Shown: piece by piece, positions 34,762 through 43,038 of the stretch
Position numbering within the stretch: position 1 is the first letter of the stretch
Layout of the letters: each line of letters begins with the position of its first letter
Assembly (NCBI GenBank): GCA_963749575.1
Contig: CAVVNM010000018.1
Coordinates: forward strand, 124,001-188,000
From: JAMXLO01 sp963749575
Lineage (GTDB): Bacteria; Pseudomonadota; Alphaproteobacteria; Acetobacterales; Acetobacteraceae
Direction: 5' to 3'
Length of the DNA: 64,000 bases
Position numbers and translations under genes: made by a program
Notes under the pieces: model-generated
Databases searched by the model: none
Told to the model about the DNA's origin: nothing
The model's input: the letters and a program-made list of their open reading frames with translations, nothing else

Positions 34762-35580
34762 ATGCAGATCGCAGTCGGATACGAATTCATATGCGAGCTG
34801 CCACAGCCAACCCCAATGCTACTCACGGTACACACCCATTATTCTCGTGCCTCAGACCTCGTCGTAGTCGACAACCTGGTCACTGTCCCGTCGGTGCCGG
34901 TCACGGGGTATCGCGACTTGTTCGGAAATTGGGTCAGCAGGATTGTCGCTCCCCTCGGGCAGCTCCGGTTGTCGAGCCATGCCATCGTCAACGACACCGG
35001 CCGCCCCGACCCGGTTTACCTCGATGCGATTCAGCACGCGGTGCAGAACTTGCCGGAGGAAACACTGCTGTTCCTGCTCGGCAGCCGATATTGCGAAACG
35101 GACCGCCTGTCCGAAATCGCCTGGAGCTTGTTCGGCGGAAGTCCGCTTGGGTGGGGCCGGGTGCAGGCCATTTGCGACTTCGTCCATAATCATATTGAAT
35201 TTGGCTACCATCATTCCCGCCCAACTAAAACGGCCTGGGAAGCATACCACGAGCGCACCGGCGTGTGCAGGGACTTTGCCCATCTCGCGGTGACATTCTG
35301 CCGCTGCATGAATATTCCGGCGCGCTATTGCACCGGCTACCTTGGTGACATCGGCGTGCCGGCGCTGGATGCCCCAATGGATTTTTCCGCCTGGTTCGAG
35401 GCTTATCTCGGTGGGCAATGGCATGTCTTCGACGCCCGTTTCAACATACCGCGGATCGGCCGGGTACTGATGGCTCGGGGGCGCGATGCCGCGGATGTCG
35501 CAATCATGACCACCTTTGGGGCGAATACGTTGAAGAGCTTCAAGGTTTCAACCGACGAAATCGCGAGCGTAGCTGATTAA
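34762..35580 (+). CDS. Transglutaminase-like cysteine protease family protein
   Basis: A 272-residue protein: N-terminal beta-domain MQIAVGYEFICELPQPTPMLLTVHTHYSRASDLVV, then the papain-like transglutaminase core. The catalytic triad is visible: Cys in RTGVCRDFAHLAVTFCRCM, His in GGQWHVFDAR and Asp in the same motif. The start at 34762 has AAGGAC 10 nt upstream. Members are usually cytosolic and of unknown substrate, sometimes linked to circularly permuted ATP-grasp partners, absent here. It lies in the stress island, same strand as its neighbours. Confidence 0.9.
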   Translation: MQIAVGYEFICELPQPTPMLLTVHTHYSRASDLVVVDNLVTVPSVPVTGYRDLFGNWVSRIVAPLGQLRLSSHAIVNDTGRPDPVYLDAIQHAVQNLPEETLLFLLGSRYCETDRLSEIAWSLFGGSPLGWGRVQAICDFVHNHIEFGYHHSRPTKTAWEAYHERTGVCRDFAHLAVTFCRCMNIPARYCTGYLGDIGVPALDAPMDFSAWFEAYLGGQWHVFDARFNIPRIGRVLMARGRDAADVAIMTTFGANTLKSFKVSTDEIASVAD

Positions 35581-35880
35581 ACCGGCGTCTTGCCCTCAAG
35601 AAATTGGCATGCCATGCCTTCGACTACCTGACATGGCGCGATATGCCAACCTTTGGTCCTTCCGCGCGTTCAAATGCTCGGCGCAAGAGCGCAATTCCTA
35701 GCATGTGTGCTTTGAGACCTCCTATTCGCCGACCAGCCATACATCATCTGCTATACTGCCTGTATGTCGGGCCGGCATCTTCGTGTTCACCACCATCGAG
35801 CGTAATTGAAGCGACAGATTGACATTCGAGGAGTAATAATGTCAGTGCAATGACTCTGCAAAGGTCGGGGGACGCGCGAT
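35581..35880. other. Intergenic region without supported gene
   Basis: AT-richer DNA after the transglutaminase gene. Short frames only. A GAGGAG-ATG at 35828-35841 opens a four-codon frame and may be the decayed or leader start of the small lipoprotein that follows. No hairpin terminator was recognised. Confidence 0.3.
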
Positions 35881-36030
35881 GTGCTATTATCTGCTTCCAC
35901 TGTCTTCTGTGGGTGGACGGGCTGTATCAGCAGCAGCAGCCCCCCACCACCGGCGTCAAGCACCACAATCGTCGTACCACCTGGATCAGCCGCGGTTTGC
36001 TCGAACGGGCTTCCGCCGCCATGTCCCTGA
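35881..36030 (+). CDS. Putative small lipoprotein (49 aa, GTG start)
   Basis: From GTG 35881 the frame gives a hydrophobic N terminus, a lipobox-like WTGC at residues 12-15, then SSSSPPPPASSTTIVVPPGSAAVCSNGLPPPCP. The Pro-rich spacer followed by TTIVVPPGS...C-NG-PPPCP is like many tiny secreted lipoproteins in stress clusters. There is no ATG in frame; upstream the frame closes at a TGA. It immediately precedes the DUF3309 gene. Start and reality are uncertain. Confidence 0.4.
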   Translation: MLLSASTVFCGWTGCISSSSPPPPASSTTIVVPPGSAAVCSNGLPPPCP

Positions 36031-36063
36031 CGCACGTTAGTCAGCAAACCGGGAGGGATCGCA

Positions 36064-36201
36064 ATGAACCTCATCATCCTCGTCGTCATACTACTCATTC
36101 TGTTCGGTGGCGGTGGCTTTTATTTTGGCGGCCCATTGGTTGGCGGTGGTCTTGGTACCGTTCTGCTGATCATCCTGGTGGTATTGTTGTTGCGAGGATG
36201 A
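36064..36201 (+). CDS. DUF3309-type small membrane protein
   Basis: Forty-five residues made of two hydrophobic helices separated by Gly-rich turns (MNLIILVVILLILFGGGGFYFGG...GGGLGTVLLIILVVLLLRG). GGGAGG lies 7 nt upstream of ATG 36064. Such proteins occur next to envelope-stress genes in Alpha- and Betaproteobacteria; function unknown. Confidence 0.8.
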   Translation: MNLIILVVILLILFGGGGFYFGGPLVGGGLGTVLLIILVVLLLRG

Positions 36202-36232
36202 ACAGGGGCTAAAAATAGCAGGAGCATAGGAA

Positions 36233-36622
36233 ATGCATCGCCGTGCACTTCTCGCCGCCATCATCGCGCTAACGCCGATGCTGGCGATGGCGGATGAAAG
36301 TATCTCTGGACAATGGGAGGCCAATCTCGGTCATAACGTGATTGTTGCCATGGACGTGCTGGCAGACGGTCATTGGACCAGCCAGACGGTGCAGAGCAAT
36401 AAGGTCGTCGCTGAGATGGCGGGCTCCTACGAACAGGAAAAAGCCAGTGCCACAACCGGCACGCTCATTTTTACCCCGGTGAAATCGCGAACGACTGAGG
36501 AACACGGTGCTGCCCAGGTTGAGGAGGACAAATACACGTTGGAGCGGGGCGGGAAGGTGCTGCGGCTCGTTTCCAGCAAAAATGATGTGATGATGTTCCA
36601 CAAGCAAGCCTACGCTAAGTGA
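36233..36622 (+). CDS. Secreted hypothetical protein
   Basis: A 129-residue protein with a clear signal peptide (MHRRALLAAIIALTPMLAMA) and a predicted small beta-barrel-like mature part: SISGQWEANLGHNVIVAMDVLADGHWTSQTVQSNKVVAEMAGSYEQEK..., ending KVLRLVSSKNDVMMFHKQAYAK. The repetitive strand pattern is lipocalin-like, but no motif allows an assignment. It is preceded by AGGAG at 36219-36223 and follows the DUF3309 gene. Confidence 0.7.
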   Translation: MHRRALLAAIIALTPMLAMADESISGQWEANLGHNVIVAMDVLADGHWTSQTVQSNKVVAEMAGSYEQEKASATTGTLIFTPVKSRTTEEHGAAQVEEDKYTLERGGKVLRLVSSKNDVMMFHKQAYAK

Positions 36623-36637
36623 GATTGGGGATTATCG

Positions 36638-36910
36638 ATGCGATGTGCATTTGTCGCTGCGGCAACTGTCTTGGGCCTCGTTGCGGCCAGCCCCTCAGCG
36701 AACGCCATGGGGTGCCTATCTGGCGGCGCTGCGGGGGCCTTGGCAGGTCATATGGCGGGTCATGGCGTCCTCGGGGCTCTCGGGGGATGCATTGCCGGAC
36801 ATGAATGGAATAAGCATCAGATGAGCCAAAACGCAATGCAGAACCAACAAGACTATGTCCAGAGGCGGCAACAGCAAGATCCGAATTATCGCAATCCCTG
36901 GCAGAACTGA
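36638..36910 (+). CDS. Small secreted glycine-zipper protein
   Basis: Ninety residues: signal peptide MRCAFVAAATVLGLVAASPSANA, a Gly/Ala/His zipper (MGCLSGGAAGALAGHMAGHGVLGALGGCIAGHEWNKH) and a Gln/Asn-rich tail. The GxxxG/AxxxG repeats suggest membrane insertion or oligomerisation; His and Cys residues could bind metal. It lies 15 nt after the preceding secreted protein gene, likely one transcript. Confidence 0.7.
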   Translation: MRCAFVAAATVLGLVAASPSANAMGCLSGGAAGALAGHMAGHGVLGALGGCIAGHEWNKHQMSQNAMQNQQDYVQRRQQQDPNYRNPWQN

Positions 36911-37199
36911 TTTTGATGAGTGCGAAAGCCTTGTCGGCGGCCGCAAGGCCGCGCGACCCGGCCGGACCGCCCCTCCCTGGCGCTTGACGCCTCGTCTGGC
37001 CTGTCGTCCGTGGCAGCGTCTCGGCGATCCAGACTTCAGCTCTCCCGCTGAGCCGGCCTCAGCCGGCACGCCCGGATCGTATCCTCTTTCCGCGCGACCG
37101 CCTCCCAGCTGATGCCGTCGTCGAGCAGAACAGTACATTGGCCCGGCGCCCCGGCCGATGAGCTGTGTCCCGACCAGGTCGATAAGGCTGATGCCGCGG
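36911..37199. other. Intergenic DNA with possible IS630-type relic
   Basis: No intact gene. On the minus strand near 37110-37160 a frame reads VLLDDGISWEAVARKEDTIR, resembling the helix-turn-helix start of IS630-type transposases, but it is too short to be sure. Confidence 0.3.
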
Positions 37200-37369
37200 T
37201 TTGCGGCCCAGCGTTGAACGGATCGCGCGCGGGTAGGAGTTGTGCCCATCGGTGGTCCCCCGGTCCGGCACAAAACCGGCAACCGACCCGTCCAGCGGCA
37301 ATCCTAGAAAAGGCGATCCCGTGCTGCCAGCCGCGCCGATGTGACTACGGCGCGAGGCGTGACAGAACC
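37200..37369 (-). mobile_element. Internally deleted second copy of the IS6-type relic
   Basis: About 170 bp nearly identical to the two ends of the element at 30161-30735: 37200-37287 matches 30161-30248 (encoding VPDRGTTDGHNSYPRAIRSTLGRK on the minus strand) and 37288-37369 matches 30650-30733 (the IS start). The middle 400 bp are missing. Same orientation as the first copy, so the two bracket the stress island as direct repeats. Confidence 0.8.
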
Positions 37370-37394
37370 GACGCGGACGGCATCCCGACACCCA

Positions 37395-37699
37395 TGTGCC
37401 TATTCACGAACGAGCGGCCGGTAGACAGGCGCCCTGTTCCGACCGGTCAAAAACAACACGCCCGGAGAACTCGAAGGCGCGATCACCGCCGATGCGTCTA
37501 CAGAATGGCGCGGGCCTATTCGTCCGCGCTCGGCTTCGAGATCGGCGCGCATTCATTGGCCACCAATGCGCTCGACCACCAGGCCGATATTGCCAAGGTG
37601 CAGGGACGGCTGGGGCATGCCAATATCGGAACGACGCAAATTTACGATCATCGTAGGACGCGGCCAGAGGACAGCCCGACGTTCAAGGTGGTCTATTGA
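37395..37699 (+). pseudogene. Tyrosine recombinase (integrase) C-terminal relic
   Basis: Frame pieces give ALFRPVKNNTPGELEGAITADA (37430-37495) and, shifted, VYRMARAYSSALGFEIGAHSLATNALDHQADIAKVQGRLGHANIGTTQIYDHRRTRPEDSPTFKVVY to TGA 37697-37699. LGHAN and the IYDHR tyrosine belong to the phage-integrase active site, but the usual HxLRAT box is shortened to HSLAT, deleting the catalytic Arg. Together with the frameshift and missing N terminus this is a dead integrase, probably left from the element that delivered the island. Confidence 0.8.
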
Positions 37700-37795
37700 T
37701 GGGGGACCCCCCGAAACGCCGCCTCCTTATCGACATATTGAAAAGACCAACGCCGATCAGAACGTACCGTCTCAAAAGCTTTGATCATCTGTAAA

Positions 37796-38685
37796 TCACG
37801 GTTCGCGGCGCAGGCGCGGATCGATCGCATCACGTATGGCTTCACCAAGAAAGGTAAAGCCTAGCGTCGACAGAACAAGAGGCAGACCACCCGCTAGAAT
37901 AAGCCACGGCGTGATAGAAATGTACGCGTAACCATCATTCAGAACCGTCCCCCAACTCGGGGTCGGGGGGCGCACACCAAGCCCGAGGAAACTCAACCCC
38001 GCCTCAATGGTGATTGCGGCGGGAATGTCCATGCTGGTGAGCACTAGCAAAGGGCCGATAATATTCGGGAGCACGTGGCGTGCTAGGACTGTATGACACC
38101 GGCGCCTATCGCGCGTGCGGCTAGGATGAACTCGGCCTCGCGCAGCGATCGTGTTTGCATACGGATGACACGCGCATAGCCGGGCGAAAAGCCGGCAATT
38201 ATGACGATCATAACTGCCTTCTGGCTTGGGCCGATCAGGGTGACAAGCGCGAGGGCAAGTATCACCAGCGGAAAGGCGCGAATCGCGTCCAGACACAGGA
38301 TCAGCAGGTTGTCCAACCAGAGGGGGGCGTAACCGGCAATCATTCCAATCAACGCGCCGACCGCGGCCGCTCCGATGCATGCGACAAGCGCAGTCTCCAA
38401 AGCGATGCGGGCGCCTACGATGACGCGGGACAGCACATCGCGCCCGAGCTGATCAGTGCCGAATAGATGCGTGAAGGACGGCGCTTGGAATCGGGATTCT
38501 ATCGCAATGGCCGTCGGGCTGTACGGCATTATCCAAGTTGAAAAGATCGCAGTCAACACGAGGAGAACCACCAACATGAGGCCCAGCCCGCCAAGCGGTC
38601 TCGCCATAGCCGCGCGCCATCCCGGCGCAGGCGCCGCGGGCCGATCAGCCCTCGACCCGAACACGCGGATCGAGCCACGTGGCAA
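37796..38685 (-). pseudogene. Dipeptide/oligopeptide ABC permease (DppC-like), frameshifted
   Basis: Residues 1-196 (…THLFGTDQLGRDVLSRVIVGARIALETALVACIG…VIRMQTRSLREAEFILAARAIGAG) run in one frame to TAG near 38083; the rest (TVLARHVLPNIIGPLLVLTSMDIPAAITIEAGLSFLGLG…, the EAA-loop and last helices) is in another frame to 37796. Joined, they give a normal DppC of about 290 residues, broken by one indel near 38090. The start overlaps the DppB stop by 41 nt if 38685 is used; 38607 is an alternative. Confidence 0.85.
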
Positions 38686-39589
38686 TTACGTCCGCGATCA
38701 GTGTGCAACAGATGAGCAACGCCGTCGTCACCAACACCGTTCCGTTCACCACCGGATAGTTGCGCGTAATCACCGCGTCGTAAATGAGCTTGCCCATGCC
38801 CGGTCGCGCGAACACGATCTCGGCGAACACTGCACCAGACAACAATTGTCCAATGGAGACGCCGAGCAGTGCCACCGTCGGTTGCACGGCAAGCTTCAAA
38901 GCAAAGCGGAAGATCACGCGCCGTTCCGGCACGCCATAGGCGCGGGCCGTACGGACGTGGTTCTCGCCGAGCACTTCGAGCATAGAACTGCGCACGAAGC
39001 GACCAAGATAACCGACCCAGCCCACACCAATTGCGAGTGAGGGTAATACCAAGTGACGTAGTTGATCAATCGGATCCCCGGGTGCGCCCGCTCCGATCGC
39101 CGGCAGCCAGTTTAGCGTCTTCGCGAACAGCAGCAGAGCATAAAGCGCGATCACGAACGAAGGTATGGCGACGAAGGCAATGCAAAGCACGCCCCCAATG
39201 CGATCGAACCAGGAGTCGCGATATACGGCCGATAGGCAGCCCAAGGGGAGGCCGAGCAACACCGCCCAACCGAGGCCAAACACCGATAGCGCGATGGTGC
39301 TCGGCAGTGCCTCGCCGATTATGACCGCCACCGGCCGATCCGCAAACACGTCGCGTCCGAGATCACCCGTCAACACATGACGAAGAAAGTGCAAGAATTG
39401 TACTGTCACCGGCTGGTCAAGCCCCATGAGCGCCGTTATCTGCGCCTTCATCGCCGGAGTGGCAAGTGGCCCGAGCGCCACCGCAGTGGGATCGCCGGGC
39501 AGCAAGTAGTCCACGCAAAACAGGAATGCCAGAACGCAGAACATGGTCGCGACCGCCAGCAGCAAACGATGCAGTAAGTAACGGAGCAC
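38645..39589 (-). CDS. Dipeptide/oligopeptide ABC transporter permease (DppB-like)
   Basis: A 314-residue inner-membrane permease with six helices. Family blocks: LPGDPTAVALGP (periplasmic loop), GLDQPVTVQFLHFLRHVLTGDLG, the cytoplasmic coupling loop ENHVRTARAYGVPERRVIFRFAL, and EIVFARPGMGKLIYDAVITRNYPVVNG at the end. It sits between the binding protein (39611) and the damaged DppC gene, so the transporter as a whole may not work. No ATPase gene is present nearby. Confidence 0.9.
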   Translation of the reverse strand: MLRYLLHRLLLAVATMFCVLAFLFCVDYLLPGDPTAVALGPLATPAMKAQITALMGLDQPVTVQFLHFLRHVLTGDLGRDVFADRPVAVIIGEALPSTIALSVFGLGWAVLLGLPLGCLSAVYRDSWFDRIGGVLCIAFVAIPSFVIALYALLLFAKTLNWLPAIGAGAPGDPIDQLRHLVLPSLAIGVGWVGYLGRFVRSSMLEVLGENHVRTARAYGVPERRVIFRFALKLAVQPTVALLGVSIGQLLSGAVFAEIVFARPGMGKLIYDAVITRNYPVVNGTVLVTTALLICCTLIADVIATWLDPRVRVEG

Positions 39590-39610
39590 GATCGATAAAA
39601 CTCCGCGGCC

Positions 39611-41101
39611 TCAGGCGCGCTTCATGTCGGGGAAAATGTAGCGCGCATCGGGCATAAGGCCCGGCGCGATCGTGTCTCGGTACACGACGCTTGAAACTTC
39701 ATGCGTCAGAAACAGGTAGGCGCCCAATTCTTCCATCAACTCCTGCATCCACACATACATCGCCCCGCGCTTGGCGAGATCCATCTCGGCCATCGCCGCT
39801 TCGTGCAAAGCGCCGAACAGTGGACTATTCCATCGTTCCCAATTCCAGATACCAATCTGCGCCGGAACGAACCAAGCCGTCGCCCAGCTTGGGTCCGGCG
39901 CCATCGTAAAACGCTGAAGCAATAGATTGATTTGCTTCCATCGATTCCCCTTTGATTGATCACCAAGGCTCCAAAAGGTGCCCGAGTCGTGCGCGTTGAT
40001 CGCGACCTCGACCCCGAGTTCGGCGAGATTCGCCTGAATGATCTGCGCTGCCGTCAGGTTTTCCGCAATATTCAGGACGTCGAGCGAACACTGGAACCCT
40101 TTGGTCTTTCCAGCTTCAATCAGTAACCGCTTTGCCGCACCGACATCGCGCGGCAGTGGCGCCGCATTGCGATGGCCAAGCAGGCCGGGCGCAATAATTC
40201 CTGTCGCGCGTGAGGCTTCGCCGAAATAGACGGCCTGCAGGATGGCCTCGACATCAATCGTGTGCTGCACGGCACGCCGAACACGGATATCGTCGAATGG
40301 TGGCGCCTCAATATTCATACCGACCCAGGTAAAGGCGATCGACGGCCGCACCTGTAATTGAGCAGCGCGCGGTGGGTTCTTACGCAGTGTCGGCAATGAA
40401 CTGATGCTGGTGGCGCTGATGTCCAACTCCTGTGCGGCGAACGCAATCTCAGCCGTTTTTGGATCCTCAATGGGGATAATGTTGATTTCGTCGAAAGCGG
40501 GAGGTGGGCCGGTGTAGTCTAAATTCCGCGCGAGTATGGTAAGTTGCTTGGGACGCCATTCCTTGAGGATATATGGGCCGGCAGCGGCGGGCGGCTGCGT
40601 GGTGAACTTGCCACCAACACCCTCGACCGCCTTGCGACACAAGATCATGCCAGCGTTCCACGGCAGGGTGGACGCCCAGAGCGGCGCGAATGGCTTCTTC
40701 AGGTGAATGACACCAGACAGTGAGCCGGTCACCTCGACCTGAAGCAGCGTGCTCCAGTCGTCGTGATAAGGCGACTGCATTGTCGGATCAACGATACGTT
40801 CGAAAGAAAATTTCACGTCATCCGCCGTCATGTCGCCGAACCCGTTGGTCCACTTGATCTCAGGCTGTAGGGCGAAGGCGATTGTGGTCGGGCTGAGTTG
40901 CTCGATCCTCTCCGCCGCATCCAATTCCCATTGCCATGAAGTGCCGGGTTTGTAGCGGATCAGCGACCGGAATAGACAGCGCGCGATATCGCCTTCGGGC
41001 GCGGCGAGGGTGAACCCTGGATCAATCACCTGCATGTCGGCATAAGAGCGCGCCCGTAGCATGTTCCGGGCCGGGGCTCCACCACTGGAGGGGGACTGCA
41101 T
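39611..41101 (-). CDS. Family 5 ABC substrate-binding protein (peptide-type); signal peptide out of frame
   Basis: A 496-residue SBP_bac_5 domain: VIDPGFTLAAPEGDIARCLFRSLIRY, WTNGFGDMTADDVKFSFERI, AAGPYILKEW, FAAQELDISATSI, and the lipid/peptide-binding late lobe ending LFLTHEVSSVVYRD. ATG 41101 follows directly on an export signal read upstream, RRVLLGSAAGVAFA, in the same frame but closed by TGA above it. The natural start appears to be ATG 41159 or 41165 in a different frame (MTVTST), so one indel near 41140 separates signal and mature protein. Operon with DppB/DppC genes. Confidence 0.85.
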   Translation of the reverse strand: MQSPSSGGAPARNMLRARSYADMQVIDPGFTLAAPEGDIARCLFRSLIRYKPGTSWQWELDAAERIEQLSPTTIAFALQPEIKWTNGFGDMTADDVKFSFERIVDPTMQSPYHDDWSTLLQVEVTGSLSGVIHLKKPFAPLWASTLPWNAGMILCRKAVEGVGGKFTTQPPAAAGPYILKEWRPKQLTILARNLDYTGPPPAFDEINIIPIEDPKTAEIAFAAQELDISATSISSLPTLRKNPPRAAQLQVRPSIAFTWVGMNIEAPPFDDIRVRRAVQHTIDVEAILQAVYFGEASRATGIIAPGLLGHRNAAPLPRDVGAAKRLLIEAGKTKGFQCSLDVLNIAENLTAAQIIQANLAELGVEVAINAHDSGTFWSLGDQSKGNRWKQINLLLQRFTMAPDPSWATAWFVPAQIGIWNWERWNSPLFGALHEAAMAEMDLAKRGAMYVWMQELMEELGAYLFLTHEVSSVVYRDTIAPGLMPDARYIFPDMKRA

Positions 41102-41354
41102 CGCGAAAGCAACGCCGGCGGCACTGCCTAGGAGTACACGGCGTGGAAGTAACCGTCATCGTCATCTCCTGCTCAACTCCATCATATCACTGAGGTTTTG
41201 ACGGGTCTAACAATGACCTCTCCAGGTTTTCCCACGGAAAACTCCGAGCCAGCCAAGAGCCTGCTCCGAGAACGCGACGATGCTCTGCGCGGGTCGTAGT
41301 TGCTTACCCTTCGATGGACGCTTGAGAAAAGGCAAATCGGCGCCAGACATAAAA

Positions 41355-42647
41355 TCACATGCGATCCGCGTCGCTCAAGCCCGCTCCGGTACGGCTGGTA
41401 GTCTCGCTGATCCGGGCGGCGAGCTTGAGCAGCCGCAGGCGGATGGTGGCGAACTCGGCTCTGGCCAGCGGGTGAACTTTGGGGATTGCGGCGCGTATGG
41501 CGAGCACCAGCCAGTAAGCGGCGGTGTGCAGCAGCAGTCGCATCTGATTGGCCAGCGGCGAACGGCAACTGGTGCGGTCGGAGGCAAGCTGGGTCTTGTG
41601 CAGCTTGATCAGGTTCTCCGCCTGGCCGCGGGCGCAGTAGAGGCACTCATACAGCCACCACGCGGTGCCGCCGCCGATGTTGGTGACGACATAGCGGATA
41701 TCGAGACCCTGCCGTGTGGCCTCGATGCGTGCGGCGACGCGGCGCGGCCCTGACCACGACTTCGCGCCATAACGGGTCTCGGTCCAGTCGCGCACCGCGT
41801 CGAGATCACCGATTGCGCGCCGTGTGCGCACCGCATCGGCAGTGGGCTCAACCTGTGCCGCCAGCACCGGGTTGCCGGACAGACCGAGAATGAAGCCGAC
41901 ATCGTTGGCGTCGCACCAGTCCATCACTTCCGACCTGCCATAGTGGCTGTCACCGCGGATGAGGATCCGGGTGTGCGGCCAGTGCCGGCGGATGCGCCGG
42001 ATCAGCCGGCGGAGGTGACCACGGATCTCCCTGCCGGACGGCGTCTTGCCGGGCCGCAGCAGCACCGCCACGCAGTGGCCGCTGTCCGCGTCATACACAT
42101 GGATCGGCAGGAAGCACCGTTCGTCGTAGTGCGCATTGAACAGTGACAGCTGCCGGTGCCCGTGCACCATGTCGACCGTGTCGTCGATGTCCAGCGTGAT
42201 GCTCTTCGGCGGCCGGCGGTAGCTGTGACACCACAGGTCGATCATCGCATAGCCCAGTCGCAGCAGCGTGCGCAGATCCGGCGCGTTCTCCCACCGCGAG
42301 ATGGTCGGCTGCGAGGCGAGATCATCACCGCTCTCGGGCAGACGCCCGCAGGCCAGCTTGAACGCCGGGTCGCAGCGCAGATCATCAAGGTCGTCCGCGT
42401 CGGGATAGCCGCTAGCGATCGCAAAGACGCGGGCACGCAGGATGTCTGCCAGATGATGCGTGACGCGCCATGCATCTCGGTGATCGGGGATCACAGCGGC
42501 CAGTGTTGCACAGAGACCAAGCTGTCGGTCGGCGCCTGACATCAGCAGCACACCACCATCCGACGTCAGCCGGCTACCATCAAACGCCGCGGTCACCTTC
42601 TTGCGCTGCAACGCTGGCAGCGAGAATGGCAGGGTATCGTCTTCCAT
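41355..42647 (-). mobile_element. IS1380-family transposase, intact
   Basis: A 430-residue DDE transposase: FDGSRLTSDGGVLLMSGADRQLGL, the first Asp in ITLDIDDTVDMVHG, the second in ILIRGDSHYGRSEVMDWC, then the Tyr/Glu region ECLYCARGQAENLIKLHKTQLASDRTSC, ending LKLAARISETTSRTG. All usual blocks are present, so the gene may be active. A terminal sequence resembling IS1380 ends (CCGACTTATTCACGAGCATAGC on the minus strand) lies near 42740-42771; the other end was not recognised. The element lies between the SBP gene and the DUF883-like gene. Confidence 0.9.
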
Positions 42648-42769
42648 GGCGGGTGTGGCAGCCTCCGATTCGCCCAGAGGTTGGTCTCGACACCCAAATC
42701 TCTCCGCTACATCAGCCGCTTACACCACATCCGCCAGCAAATCCCTGCTATGCTCGTGAATAAGTCGGG

Positions 42770-43018
42770 CTAGCGCCGTCCCAGCACTTTGCTAATCAGT
42801 ACGCCGATAGCGACAGACACCGCCATGGAAGCGATTGGTCGCTGACGTACAAGATCTGTCAGCTGATTAGCCATGCGGACAATGGCGTCGCCATCTTCGC
42901 CCGTCCGAGGCTGCTTAGGCTTTGCGGTCGCTTCGGATGCCGGCGTTTGGCCAGGTGCCGACGCGTCCTTGCTGTGGGCCGCAAGCGCCGGGCCGGCGGC
43001 GCCTGTATTTTCGTCCAT
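42770..43018 (-). CDS. Small ElaB/YqjD/DUF883-like protein with C-terminal membrane anchor
   Basis: Eighty-two residues from ATG 43016-43018: a Thr/Ala/Pro-rich N terminus, DAIVRMANQLTDLVRQRPIASMAVSVAIGVLISKVLGRR. The RP-x-x-SM-x-x-A-x-G-V-L-I-x-x-L pattern is the C-tail anchor of YqjD/ElaB-type ribosome-tethering or stress proteins, which bind ribosomes at the inner membrane in E. coli. A longer frame reaches 43042 into the IS630 end. The gene is trapped between two insertion sequences, so its promoter may be altered. Confidence 0.7.
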   Translation of the reverse strand: MDENTGAAGPALAAHSKDASAPGQTPASEATAKPKQPRTGEDGDAIVRMANQLTDLVRQRPIASMAVSVAIGVLISKVLGRR

Positions 43019-43038
43019 GTTCCTAGTACCCGAGTCGT

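Noticed and set aside
42740..42771. Terminal inverted repeats of the IS1380 element
   Set aside because: One plausible end is seen, but the matching repeat near 41200 was not recognised, so boundaries are not claimed.
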